Source of the DNA: Bombardia bombarda
Taxonomy: Eukaryota; Ascomycota; Sordariomycetes; Sordariales; Lasiosphaeriaceae
DNA length: 64,000 bases
Direction of reading: 5' to 3'
Assembly: GCA_030512295.1 (NCBI GenBank)
Contig: JAULSR010000002.1
Location: 5,642,001-5,706,000 of the forward strand
Positions 10,860-22,501 of the stretch are shown here, in pieces (position 1 is the first letter of the stretch; each line of letters starts with the position of its first letter). The position numbers and the translations under genes are program-made. The notes beneath the pieces are model-generated. The model was not told where the DNA came from, did not search any database, and worked only from the letters and a program-made list of their open reading frames with translations.

Positions 10860-13032
10860 ATGAATTATCCGGGGCAACATCGCGGCCTTGCCGGGCCACC
10901 AGGCGGCCCGAGCAATAGCGCAAGCCGGGTCAACGAGCTTCTAGAGCAGGTTCGCCTCGAGTTTGAGGGACAGGTCCGACAGTATCAGGATTATGAGCAT
11001 CAACGTAAGCTCATTTGCAGCCCTCCTGCGCGCTTCTGGCTTTTTGTTTCTTTGGTTGTCATGGCGTCCATATATTGCACTGGTGGACCTCTGTGTTCTA
11101 CCCTGATGAAAGGCTAACAACATGATGTAGTTCAGGGTCATGCGCAAGAAATGCAGGCGATTCGAGAGCGCGTGTATCAAATGGAGCAGACACAGCTCAA
11201 TTTGAAGCAAAAGTAGGTCGCATTTCGCCTTTGGATTCCTGGGCTTTTCACGAGCCTTGTGACACAGGTAAGCTGACACGGCTGTTCAATCAGGTACGAA
11301 GAGGAGATTGCCATGTTGCGCCGTCAACTCGAAAACCGCGGAGGCCCCCTCCCGGCACCATGAACCCGCCACCACAGCACGCTGGTCCCTCCCAGCAACC
11401 GCCCCCATCAATTGGCATGGGAAGCAATGTCTTCAGCGCGATCATGTCGGGAAACGGCGGTCAGGCTGGTCTGGCGCCCCCTCCTCCGCCACCCCAGCAG
11501 GAGCAGCCGCCTCCGCATATGGCCCCCGCTCCCCCGGGGCTCCAGGGCCCTCCCCCTCCTCCGCCCCCTCCGTCCCAGCAGCCCCCTTTTCAGCAACAGT
11601 ACCCCCAGGGCCCCGTCCCCGGTGGCTTCCCTTCCCAGCCACCCCAGAGCACGGCCTCTCCGGGCCCCGGCACCAAGCGACCGATCGGACGACCCCCAAC
11701 GGGCGGCCCGGCTACCCCACAGATTAACGCCCCTATTCCGTATAGTAACGGCCCCGCTCAGTCTCCTCAGGTGCCGACACATCCCACCCCGGATCACAAC
11801 CGCGGCATGGTGCCGCAGCACCCGCCGCAGCCGCAGCCTCAGCCTCAGAATAACTCTCTGAGCGACCTGGACCCTGAGCGTCTGCCCAATCACATCAAGA
11901 AGATGAAGGATGATTGGTGGGTCATCTTTAACTCAGCTGTGCCTCGCGTTCTGGATGTCGACCTCGTACATACCCTCCAGCACGAGAGCGTGGTCTGCTG
12001 CGTTAGATTCAGTGCGGATGGCAAGTACGTTGCAACCGGATGTAACAGATCTGCTCAAATCTACGATGTCGAGACCGGCGAGAAGATGTGTGTTCTCCAG
12101 GACGAGAATATTGACCTCAGCGGTGATTTGTACATCAGGAGCGTCTGCTTCAGCCCGGATGGCAAGTACCTGGCTACGGGAGCCGAGGACAAGCTGATCA
12201 GAGTATGTTGTCTTTCCGTGATTGCTGGCTGATATAACGGGTTATTTTGACTAACCAACTTAGGTCTGGGATATCCAAACTCGAACTATTCGCAACACTT
12301 TCGCGGGCCACGAGCAAGATATTTACTCGTTGGACTTCTCGCGTGACGGACGTACGATTGCATCGGGCAGTGGCGACAGAACTGTCCGGCTCTGGGATAT
12401 CGAGACGTCGCAGCTGATGACTACCCTCACTATCGAAGACGGTGTCACCACAGTTGCCATCTCCCCCGACACCAAGTACGTAGCTGCTGGCTCTCTCGAC
12501 AAGAGCGTCCGCGTATGGGACACTAGAGGTTATCTTGTCGAGCGTCTTGAGGGAGCCGACGGACACAAAGACAGCGTGTATAGTGTGGCATTCTCACCTA
12601 ACGGTCGCGACCTCGTCAGCGGCAGCTTGGACAAGACGATCAAGATGTGGGAGTTGGCTGCCCCCAGGGGCATCCCGCAGCAGGCCCCAAAGGGAGGGCG
12701 CTGCATCAAGACGTTTGAGGGACACAGGGTATGCTAATATTGTCCCGCGCCCCAGACTCATCCAAGATAAGAGCTAACAAACTGGTGCACAGGATTTCGT
12801 CCTCAGTGTTGCTCTCACGCCCGATGCGCAGTGGGTGCTCTCTGGCTCCAAGGACCGTGGCGTCCAGTTCTGGGATCCTCGTACTGGCCACACGCAACTG
12901 ATGCTCCAGGGCCATAAGAACTCTGTGATTTCTGTTGCCCCCAGCCCGACGGGCGGCTACTTCGCCACGGGATCCGGCGACATGCGGGCCCGCATCTGGT
13001 CGTATAGCCGTGTGCACCCGGCACAGCAGTAG
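10860..13032 (+). CDS. TUP1: Tup1/RCO-1 WD40 co-repressor (apparent frameshift)
   Basis: General transcriptional co-repressor, acting in the nucleus with Ssn6/Cyc8. Exons: 10860-11004, 11131-11212, 11294-12202, 12264-12728 and 12793-13032. The N-terminal tetramerisation coiled coil (NELLEQVR... YEEEIAMLRRQLENRGG) is followed by a Pro/Gln-rich linker and then WD40 repeats with VWDI, LWDIET and MWEL-type blade ends. The frame breaks between the conserved RGGP and PGTMNPPPQ segments. The coiled-coil frame hits TGA at 11361-11363, while the linker is in another phase. One extra base in the C5 run at 11345-11349 would restore the family sequence (613 aa). Read literally, the first product is 98 aa, although an ATG at 11360 opens the rest. 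The C-terminal HPAQQ and stop lie in a 33 bp duplication. Confidence 0.9.
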
Positions 13033-13080
13033 TTTGCAAGCCGCACGCACCCGGCACAGCAGTAGATTGCAAGCCATACG
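13015..13080 (+). repeat. 33 bp tandem duplication over the TUP1 stop codon
   Basis: Two copies, 13015-13047 and 13048-13080, each beginning CACCCGGCACAGCAGTAG and differing at a few positions. A further degenerate fragment of the unit (TTGCAAGCC...) occurs near 13104. The first copy encodes the last residues and stop of TUP1. Confidence 0.85.
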
Positions 13081-14023
13081 CACCGCGAACGCTGTCTATG
13101 TTTATTGCAAGCCGTATGTATCCTAGGCGTTGTTTATTTTTGGCTTCGTGAAGCCTTTGGCGCTCTATAGGGGCCCTGCAGGGCGCTGGCTGGAAGACGA
13201 AGCGGACAAACACCGACTTGATGTATCCGTCGGATGACAAGTAGTCTCTCCTTACTGGGGGGAGTTATCCGGCGTTGCTGCTTCTGCTTCTGCTGCTGCT
13301 GCTACCGCCGCCAGTCGTCCTATTCTTCACTTGGAGGGATTGCGCGGGGCGTCAAGGAAAGGGTTTGGCTGGTAGATGGAAGGGAAAGAGGTTTTTATTT
13401 CTTTATTCTTCTCTTTCTTTTTTGTTTTGGAAGAAGGGTTTGCCGGGTTGGAATTTTGATATGGTTTTCTGTTTAGTGTTCTCTATTTTTTCTTGTTTCT
13501 TTGATATTACACCTTTCTTTTTTTTCCCCCTTTCCTCCGTGGTCGTCGTGGTTGGTGAATGGATTAGGTGGGCCTGGGGGGAAAAGCCGGCAGACAGGCA
13601 GGCGGATGTAGATGTGGATGGTGGATGTCTAGGAGTGTGATTCAAGCATAGGACAGTTCTTATTAATCAGCGTACTGCAGAGTCTTAAAGATGCTGGAAT
13701 TGTCGGGCTTTTTTTCGTTATGTGAGAATGGTGAAACTGAACCGCTTGGGGACATTTGAGTGATTGATCGGTATGAAGTGTTTGAGATGATTTTTGATTG
13801 ACGTCTCTTGTAGAATACGGGGTATATGTATATCATGATACGTGGGAAATACGTGGGAAATACGTGGGAAACTAGGGGCTTGTTTGGGTGTCAGTCCGGT
13901 TCCCCTTTCCTTTTCTTCCCTGTACATCATGCAAATGGCGCCTTTAATAGATGTTCGTAGCTTCTTGTCGCTCGGCTTCATACATTGCTTGTCCAGGGTA
14001 GGAGAATTAAATACATGGTATTA
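13033..14023. other. Convergent 3' region between TUP1 and RMP1
   Basis: No gene seen. It is T-rich, includes the second copy of the 33 bp duplication and three 11 bp TACGTGGGAAA units at 13839-13871. Confidence 0.5.
13839..13871. repeat. Three 11 bp TACGTGGGAAA repeats
   Basis: Three consecutive exact units in the 3' flank of RMP1. No function is evident. Confidence 0.8.
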
Positions 14024-15326
14024 CTAGAACAGGGAGTTGAAGATGTCGTCAAACTCATCGCCCCCCTTCTTCTTCTTCTTCTTCTTTAGCACCTTCTTCT
14101 TTTTGCTGGGTGGTGGCGGTGGTGAGGACGCCGGCGGTAGGAATATTGTTCTTTTCGACTTTTTTGTGGATTGAGGTGGTCCGAATATCCCGTCGTCGTC
14201 GTCGTCGTCATCGTCTTCATCCGGCTGTTCGGCCTTTGTTCGTTTTTCGACTTTAGTATCTATCCTCGACCGTTTGCTGATGCTGCTGCTGCTCCTCTTT
14301 CTCCGAAGAATAGCGACACCGTTGTCGAGGTCTTCTTCCTCTTCTTCTGGTTCGATACTTGTCTTGATGTCAATGTCAATGCCCATGTCCATTTCTGTCG
14401 CGGCAGTGATAGTTTTTGTGGTTTTGGTTTTAGATGTCCTTGACGATGAGGATGATGACAGTTTTGACTTTGACTTTGACTTTGTACGGTCCACCACCCT
14501 GACGTCGTCGTCGTCGTCGGTAGTGGTGGTGGTAGTAGTGATGGTGGACGCCGTCGCTGCAGACATGGTGGCCATGATGGCGTCTCGCGAGACGGGGATG
14601 CCGATATTATCGGTTCTTTGGTGGCCCGAGTTTGTCTGCGCGGCTGGAATTGATGGGTCTCTTAGTTGCTGTCGTTTTTGCCCTATGATTGTTGATTGCT
14701 CCTGGCCTTCTTCCTCATCATCATCCTCTTGCTCCTCCGGGGGCGTGGGCGCAAAAGGGGACACGGCTTGATTGACCTGGGCAAGAATCCCCAAGAGCAT
14801 CAGACCTAGGTGGGCAAACTGCCTGTCTGCGGCAAGTTGAGTGAAGGCTCTGGATTTTGTGTTAGTGGGGATTATTGATAGTGGCCGGTGGTGGTGAGGG
14901 TAGACAAGAGAAAACAAAACAGAGAAAAACACAATAACACACACACACACACACACACCCAGTCAGTCAATCCACTTACAGATAAGCCCTCGGCGCCAGC
15001 TCAAACTGCATGTATGCAGCCCTAGCATTGAGTTCCTCTTCTTTCTCGCCACTGGATGCTTTCTTCGTCTTCTTCACCTTTTGCGCCGGTCGTTCCAGCT
15101 CCTCTGCTCGTGCATCCATGGCAACAAGCAGCTTCCGCAAGTGGCGACGGAGCATGTCGGCCTGGGCCCACCATTTCGACAGCCGGTGCTGGTTCTTGTT
15201 GCGGTGATGGAACCGCTCGAGGATTTCGAGCGCTGGTACCAGAGTCGCGACAGCTTCCTGCAGCGCGAGCCTGAGGGCGTCTCTATCGACGACTGGCTGC
15301 TGGGATTTTATCGCTAGTGCAGACAT
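14024..15326 (-). CDS. RMP1: RNase MRP protein subunit Rmp1-like
   Basis: Likely protein subunit of the RNase MRP ribonucleoprotein, which cleaves pre-rRNA at site A3 in the nucleolus. Exons 15326-14980 and 14849-14024 (130 bp intron, GTAAGT donor, CAG acceptor) give 390 aa. The N-terminal domain carries the RMP1 signature: an ILERFHHRNKNQHRLSKWW-type segment at about residues 35-53, then a leucine-rich helical region continuing past the splice into LAADRQFAHLGLMLLGILAQV. The C-terminal half is low complexity: acidic runs, Ser/Lys-rich blocks and a terminal poly-Lys stretch before DEFDDIFNSLF, consistent with nucleolar targeting. The yeast protein is much shorter; the long tail is a filamentous-fungal extension or unconstrained. 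Assignment rests on the one domain. Confidence 0.75.
14937..14958. repeat. (AC)11 microsatellite in the RMP1 intron
   Basis: Eleven AC dinucleotides inside the single intron of the RMP1-like gene, close to its 5' splice site. Confidence 0.85.
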
Positions 15327-16143
15327 TATCTGCTGGTGGAAAGGTGAAGAAATATTTGAAGAAATAAAAATCAGGTTGTTGAGAGCTTGAAAGCCTGGCT
15401 CATGATATGCGCCTGGAATAATTTGGCGGGATCCTGAGATGTAGGAAAGCGGATGCCCAGGCAGCTGCAGCAATGTTAGCTTTTGTGTGGCAGTTCTTAA
15501 GTTGGGTTTATGTATACTTACAAACTTAGGCAATGGAGAATTTCCCCAGTGACTGTTGTTGATTTGGATTATGATTGTGAGGGGTTGTAGAAATACAGTA
15601 AAACTGAATGTGAATAGCATTTAACGATGCCGTGCCCAGTTCTACTGCCAATTCCTAGGGAATTTTATTCGGGTGAGCCAGGCGCTCATTCCATAAGTAG
15701 GGTTAGGGTTGTGACATTCATCAACATCCCATATTGACGTTGATGGGTGAGGCAGGCTTAAAATATTCGTATTTTCCAAAATAACATCCAAGCACCCTGC
15801 TGATGATATCTATAAGTAACGGGAGCTTTGAATTAAGTGATATTTAACTCTTGATTTCATATACCTTCAACCACACCACTCGAGGTCAGATCTGTTCTTG
15901 CCGGACAATGTTATATAACAGCATACAACACCGACCACGTCTCTCACCATTAAACATCAATACTCAATGTCCCCTTTCCTATTACATACCACCAAGTACA
16001 TATACAAATGCATAAGCATACCCCAATCCTTACAACCCGCCTGCCCGCAACGCAATTACTAAACATGTATACATTTACAGTTACCCCCTACCTTCTGCTA
16101 CCACCACTACACTCCACTCCCCCCATCCTCCTACACAGTATAC
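15327..16143. other. RMP1 promoter region and 3' flank of the DUF2347 gene
   Basis: No gene seen. It contains a telomere-like TAGGGTTAGGGTT element at about 15698 (see separate entry). Confidence 0.5.
15698..15711. promoter_or_regulatory. Telobox-like TAGGGTTAGGGTT element
   Basis: Two TTAGGG-type units in tandem, about 370 bp before the RMP1 start codon. TTAGGG is the binding site of Tbf1-type proteins, which in several yeasts sit in front of snoRNA and ribosome-biogenesis genes. A role here is inferred from position. Confidence 0.4.
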
Positions 16144-18377
16144 TTAACAAACCCTCAACCCACAAACCTCAACCCCCTTCAACTCAACATACGCCCTCCT
16201 CGCAAAATACCTCGCGGCCAGCCCCCTTATAAACTCGGCATCCGACTTACTCCACACATCCAGCCCCATGTGCGCAAGGGCGTCGCTATCAACCCTGATC
16301 CACCCCCCATTCCCACCCTCATCATCATCATCATTCTCACCCCGTAGCAACCCAGCCGTCTCCTCACCGTCATCCCCACCCATCACGCCAGCAGCAGCAG
16401 CAGCAGCCGCCGCATCGAAATCGATACCCACCAAATCATCATCATCCGTACTATCCACAATATCCGCCAGCACGCCCAGCACCGACGTCGTCAGCCGGTG
16501 GAAATAAGTAATAATAGCCAGCTCAACGCGAGCCTGTTCGTCGTCGTTCCTGCTCCTGATGCTGCTGCTATTCTCTCCTCCTCCCTCGCCCTCACCACCA
16601 TCCTCTCTGCGCGCAGCAGCAGCAGTCAGCGACGACACCGAGTCCACGAGACTACCGCCACCGGCAGCCTCTACAGACTGCTGCGTCCCAAAGCTCATTC
16701 TCCGCTGCGGCATCGATATAGGCGACGTGAGGTCCGCCAGCAGCGAAGTATCATGCGACTGCTCCTCGACCTCGTCGCTGCGCCGCTGCTCGCCCGCCGA
16801 TGCCCACCACATAAACCCGTTATAGGCCAGCGCAGCCCAGGTGGTCGGCTCGACAATCTTCTCAGAGTCGTCGTCGGCAACAGCCAGCGCGTGGCTTGGC
16901 GCCACGGCCTCGCATGATGTCCCTGGCCTCGAGGAGGACGGCGGCGGCTTGGAGAGCCGTATCGCAAGGGTCGCGGAAGTAAAAGACTCGGTGGTAGTCT
17001 CTGAGTTGTAGGAGGGGCTGAGAGCAGCAGGCGGCGCAGCGGAGGACGAGGCAGACGCCGCCAGCCGCGTGAGACTTGTCCTCAGGGCGCGGAAGCGACG
17101 GAGATCGCGCTGCGTCGCCTTGACGGGGACACCTTTGGGGGATTCCACCGTCGGCCATACCTGCTCCTTTGCGCTGGAGGCGTACACCGGGGGCATCGTG
17201 ACTAGCATGTCCCACAGGCCCTCTTTCATAGCGAGGATGCTGTCGGTGGTGCAGGCGACCCAGCCTGGGCCCGACTCTTCGGAGGATGTAGCGGCGTCAT
17301 CGTTCGGGTTCCGATTGGCGTGTTGTTTCGTGGCTGCTTGGTGTTCGAGGAGATATGATATGTCGTGTACACCAATGTTGAAGAGTGGGCGTAGACGTTG
17401 CACCGGGGCTGAGGGCTCGACGATATCGCAGACGGATAAGGGGATGTTTGACAGGACGGATATATCGTATACTGGGCAACCAAGGTCAGCATCAGGCACA
17501 TATCGGGAATCAAGGTGGCGGTGTATACCAAAGTTACAGGCCTCATGTACGGGCGCATGTGTAGATATTAAAATGCGCTTGCGTAGCAGAGCAGCGCGGT
17601 GAATGGGGAATATTAAAGGGCCGAATGTGTCCAGCAGGGATGTCAAACTCCAGGCAGGGTGGTATGGGGAGAGCCTGTGCCCCGGGGGCATCAGCGCCGT
17701 GCCATCGGAAGCAGACCGGTTCCTAGCATGGCCTTTCCCGTGGATGGTGGTGGGCGATTTGAAGCTCAACGCCGGGGAGTCGAGCGGGTGTTCCTTCAAT
17801 GGCTGCAGGGACGAGACATCCCGTGTCCCATTCTTCTCCCAGTAATGCTCCAGGAGCTGCGTCTGCGTTCCATCTGAAGCCAATTGACTGAGCGGCGACG
17901 GCAGCGGGGGCGGCCCGTATCAGCTACCGTGTCGTAGACAATGTAATGTGGAGGGCATTGACTTGCTTACCTGGCCATACTCTTCAACGCCTCCGCATGG
18001 CGCCAAGCCCTCCCAAGCCGGCCGTAGCTCAAGGGCACCAGCACGCCGACGGCAATCATGCGGGCATGACGGGCCTCCTCGTCGTCGGTCGGCGCATTGA
18101 CAAAGGCGCTCAGACCGGCATGTCCGTCGTCGTGGACAAAGTAGATGAGATCCTCGGGCACGGTGTGCAGGCCGGATGGCAGGCTCTTGTACTCGACGAC
18201 GCCCTCCAGCTCCAGGCCGGCCACGGCGCGCTTCCAGACGATGGTGTATCCGGCCTTGACGTCGAAGTCGATGAGGAAGAGGGCCGAGACGGGCGGCAGG
18301 TCGGGCAGGGCGGCCGCCGACGAGGTGGGCGGCAGTCGCACCGATAGAGGGGGTTGACCCCGTCGGGAGGCGGCCAT
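16144..18377 (-). CDS. DUF2347 / LCHN-like (Anr2-type) protein
   Basis: Fungal relative of the LCHN/DUF2347 (with DUF4484) proteins, a divergent group of the Avl9/DENN superfamily thought to act in membrane trafficking. Exons 18377-17971 and 17887-16144 with an 83 bp intron (GTAAGC donor) give 716 aa, frame intact. The N-terminus has the family strand ALFLIDFDVKAGYTIVWKR, then GLHTVPEDLIYFVHD. Exon 2 has FKSPTTIHGKGHARNRSASDG and LTSLLDTFGPLIFPIHRAALL, both typical. The middle and C-terminal parts are rich in Ser, Ala and acidic runs. The acceptor at 17888 was chosen because the upstream region has an in-frame stop. It lies divergent to SLC1 with 1.6 kb between start codons. No regulatory element is assigned. 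Confidence 0.8.
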
Positions 18378-19968
18378 ACTGTCTGTCTGTCTGTGTCTGC
18401 CCCGGAACGGAAACCGTTTTTTGTCTGGAAGCTGGGGAACCTAGTTCTGGGCGTCGGGAGGTGGCTGGCTGTCGCCGCCCGCAACCATCATCTGGGTCGA
18501 GAGTAGGTACTTCGTACAAGTTGGGGCGATGGATGGGAGCCTATCGAGTGCTGGGTGGTTACGGCGGTTACTTCGTACCTACGGGTTGGTTGTATGGAGC
18601 ATGGGATGGTATGGTTAGGGGATTGTTAGGCGGCCCCGCCAGCTGACAGAAAACGGCGACCCGACCTGGTTGGCGTGTGACAGCCACTACTGGTAATTTG
18701 GGATATACACTAATTCCAGTGTAGCGTGTGCTGTATTCGCACCGTGGTTGTGATCTGGTAGGTATTTTGGTTTGGTTGACCAGTTGGATTGTTGGCTTGT
18801 CTACTGAGCTATCGCGGCTGCCGGTTGGGATATGGCTGGTGTAGTTGAGCGATTGATGGCTTGGAGCCTTGGACGAAGTAGGGAAACCACGTTCATCGTA
18901 CGATGCAAGACAGTGCGAGACTGTGTTGCATTTGTGTGGTGATGAAGCACACTTAACCCCAACCCTGAATTACCTTTTCTATCTGATTTGAGTGCTATGA
19001 AAATGGAATTACATTCTTGTACTTATTGCAACTGCATAGCAGGCTGTGTATATGCCAATCTGGGGAACCTGGCTTTCAAGCCCGGTTGTCGGGTCTGGCA
19101 ATATAAAGGGAGGATAGGCGGGATATGTCATATCGACGTACGGAAACGGACATCGCGCTACTCAGAAAGAAACTCAATGCAGCGTCTTCGGGCGACTGCA
19201 TCAGCTCCAGGTTCATTGCGACATCACTACACCATTTCCAGAACTACTCAACACCTCTCTTCGAACCAAAGCCGACACCTACTAGCATGTGCCGGGATGA
19301 ACTTGTCTCACGATGACGCCCGTGGACACCCATGTGCCCCCAATCCCATGCCCCGGCCAGCATGTCCCCGCGAAATGGAACAGGCGAAGCAAGCAGCCTC
19401 CAGGTGAACTGGAAGTGTGGGGTAATGCCGAGGCTTTCTTTCAGTGGTCCGCGGCGCTCCCGTCCCGGCACTACAAGCCTCAACAAATTGCTGTATGGCA
19501 GCCCATAACCCCATACCGTAACCCCACCGCCTGCCCGCCACTGCACCTCAATTTCAGCGCGTGGAGACACCGATCTTTGCCCGTCCGAGACCTAGCCAGC
19601 GCCGTCCAACTTTTCTGTCGGTGAGCCTTCACTCCTCAGCCCGTCACACCCCGTCGCACCGAGAGAGAGACATGTCTGCTGGAACGCTATCGCGTCCTTG
19701 TCACTGAATCAGCTGAGCCCTTTTCTTGCGCCACTGCAAGTCATCCCGCCTTGCGCCCAGAAGTCACAAAAGCTTGAATTCTCGATCAGAGGCTGATATA
19801 GTCCCAAGTCCACCTCCACCTAGACCACCTTTAAATCGGTGCCGTCGCCGTCGTCGTTGTCTAGCCTGCCAGCCTTTTGCCCAACCCGAGCCCTCTATCG
19901 TGGGCACGCCGCCGCCGCCGCCGCCTAGCTGCTCTCATAAACCAAAACTCCCCCAATAAACCGCAAAT
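18378..19968. other. Divergent promoter, DUF2347 gene and SLC1
   Basis: No supported gene. Open frames at 18988-19624 overlap in several phases and look like chance. A CTGT tetranucleotide run lies near 18379-18395, next to the DUF2347 start. SLC1 is preceded by a C-rich leader with CGCCGCCGC. Confidence 0.5.
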
Positions 19969-20965
19969 ATGGCGTCCTTCCTCCTCTACACGGGCTACTT
20001 CTTCGCCGTCTACCTCGCCCTGATCCCCCTCTTCTACATGCTCTCCGCCGTCGTGCCCAAGGCGGCCTTCGTGGCCCGCACGCTGACCGCCTACATCGCC
20101 CTGCTCGCCAGCACCCTCTTTGGCGTCTATGCCTCGGTCTTCATGCGCCTGGCCGGCTACGGCCACAGCGCCCAGTGGGCCACCGGCCGCTCCTTCAAGT
20201 ATCTCATGGCCTTCTTCACCGGCATCGAGTTCGTGCTCGAGGACCCCCACCATGTCCTCGACACGTCCCGTCCCGCCGTCTTCGTCGGCAACCACCAGAC
20301 CGAGCTCGACGTGCTCATGCTCGGCAGCATCTTCCCCACCCACTGCAGCATGACGGCCAAGTCGTCCCTGCGCCGCACCCCCTTCCTCGGCTGGTTCATG
20401 AGCCTCAGCGGCACCATCTTCATCGACCGCCAAAACTCTAAAGACGCCCGCCAGGCCATGAGCGGCGCCGCCGACGAGATCAGGAAGCGCAAGCAGAGCG
20501 TCTACCTCTTCCCCGAGGGCACCCGGAGCTACGCTAAGGAGCCCATGCTGCTGCCCTTCAAGAAGGGCGCCTTTCATCTGGCCGTCCAGGCCCAGGTCCC
20601 CATCGTGCCCATGGTCGTGGCCAACTACAGCCATGTCCTCTGGATCAAGGGGTTCAAGTTTAATGCCGGAGTCATTCCTGTCAAGGGTAAGTGTTTATGT
20701 CCCCAATCGCCGTGTCTGTGCCATATAGCTGACTCGGATGTGTGTCCACCATATAGTCCTCGACCCCATCCCGACAAAAGGCCTAACCCCCGCCGACGTT
20801 GACGAGCTGACGAGGACAGTCCGCGAGCTGATGCTCAAGGAGCTCGTCACACTCACGGAGCGCGCGCGCCGCGGGAATAAAATTGCCGCAACCCCTTTCC
20901 CCGCGCACAAGGCAGCGAACGGAGTAGCCAAAGTTACCGGCGTTGACGTTAAAGTCGCCGCATGA
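19969..20965 (+). CDS. SLC1: 1-acyl-sn-glycerol-3-phosphate acyltransferase
   Basis: Lysophosphatidic acid acyltransferase: moves an acyl chain from acyl-CoA to lysophosphatidate, making phosphatidate in the ER or lipid-droplet membrane. Exons 19969-20686 and 20757-20965 (70 bp intron, GTAAGT donor, TATAG acceptor) give 308 aa. The PlsC motifs are in order: NHQTELD (motif I, HX4D), a conserved FIDR block, FPEGTRS (motif III) and VPIVPMVV (motif IV). Two or more hydrophobic segments precede the catalytic domain. The intron sits after VIPVK, and the second exon completes the DPIPTKGLTPADV segment. Length is normal for fungi. GC-rich coding sequence contrasts with the AT-richer DNA just downstream. 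Confidence 0.93.
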
Positions 20966-21902
20966 GGGGAGAACGCCAGTTCAAAAAAAATAACGGTTGG
21001 AATTTGAAGTCCAAATTTACCTGCACTGGTCAGTCAGTGTGTTGTTGCTGCTGCTGGTGCAGCAGGGGAGAAGGATCTGGGCAAGGCCAAACTGCCTTCA
21101 CGGCTTGACGTGAAAATCCGGGGTAAGGCGGGTGGGAGAGAAAAGGGAGAGAGAGATACCGATCCGTTTCGAGCCGCCCCTCCTCGGGATGGATGATCAT
21201 TAAAAGGAGATGGGAAGAGAGAGGGAAGCAAACAAGCATCTTGTGTGAAATCATATCCCGTCACTCGCACAGGTTTCGGGGTTCGCGTGCGGCAGGAAAA
21301 AAGAAATCATATTGATACCCCCTTGATCGACGCGGTGTTTCTCCTGGATGAGCCCCCTGATTTGGGGCGTCTCTGGGTACCGCCAAGAGGTTTCGTTTGT
21401 GTGTTGGAGCTAGTTTCTTGAGAGATAGAACGTGGAATATATATACATACATATACACACTATACCTAGGGAGAACCCACTGTTGTAACAGTCTAATCCA
21501 GCACAATATGTTCGCTGTTTTCAGCAGCTCAAACAGCAAGTACCTAGCTGCGCAAGGGGTGTAGCCTCAGCTAAAGAACTCTGGTTGTGGGCAATAAACG
21601 GTATATTCTGAAATTTCGGTTCATTTTTCGCTAACCGCTTAGAATACGTAAAACCGTTGTATGCTACCAGGCTATTGGTGCGGTAAGCCGTCGCGTAATA
21701 CCCCAGCCGTCACTTGACGGTTTGGCGATGGCTCCTTCCTTATAAACCATTATTGTACCGTAATCACAACCAGACCTAGTTCTTCAGCTGTTTCTACCCC
21801 ACTCGCGCAGCTACCCTAGGTCTTTCTTTTTATGGACAGTTCGCTTTGAGTCAACTGCAATGGCGTCCATTTCATCTAACATCAACAACAATAACACCAT
21901 CA
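20966..21902. other. Intergenic, start of AT-richer block
   Basis: No gene seen. From about 21540 the DNA becomes AT-richer, up to about 24 kb. A short perfect inverted repeat, CCGTCACTTGACGG, lies at 21707-21720. Confidence 0.5.
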
Positions 21903-22501
21903 ATGATAGCACTAGGCTAAACATTCGTTAATTTATGCACCGTACCAACTAGCAATCACTACCACCAACACCAAGATGATGGCGGTTAGTTATTGCTATT
22001 AATTGGTAACGAAAGTAATACTAACTACCTAATATTAACACGATAGAATATGCCCACCTCTATCATATCCTCTGCTATAACATCGACTCTGACCTTTACC
22101 ACAAGCACCATGACATCGGGAACAAGCAGCGCTGCCATCCCGTGCTCTGGGGATATGCCTCAAAAGGACTCGCTTATACATTGACGTCCACCAAGGTGAT
22201 CGGGAGCATTACCAGGCGCACGTGCGCAAGGCTTTCTCGGATGCAAAAGCGGGTAATTCCAGTCAGCACAATTGAGGAGAAGATGGCAAAGTACGGATAC
22301 GCGTCCTCTGACAGAACGTAAGTTTATTCATTGTATTCTTCAGCTTAGGTATATGTTAGTAACTAAAATATGTTGCTACTTAGAACCCTAGGACAAGTGA
22401 ATTAGTTTTTCGCCACGTTCAAAGAGTCTATAGGAGAGATTACTGCCTAGTTGGGAAGAACGTTACCATCAGAGGTCCAGAGTACGTTATTAGGCTGGTA
22501 G
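21903..22501 (+). pseudogene. Broken gene with intact introns and in-frame stops
   Basis: Family not recognised. A spliced reading can be followed: exon 1 from ATG 21903, intron 21985-22046 (GTTAGT donor, CTAAC branch, ATAG acceptor), exon 2 22047-22317, intron 22318-22383 (GTAAGT donor, TTAG acceptor), then exon 3. Exon 2 reads through about 90 sense codons including HLYHILCYNIDSDLYHKHHD and CHPVLWGYASKGLAYTL. Exon 1 is stopped by TAA at 21918-21920, and exon 3 has TAG at 22403-22405 and 22448-22450 within otherwise protein-like sequence, ending at TAG 22499-22501. Each stop could come from CAA or CAG by C-to-T, as in repeat-induced point mutation. Alternatively the first TAG is the natural stop, or the exon 1 choice is wrong. 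Confidence 0.4.
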
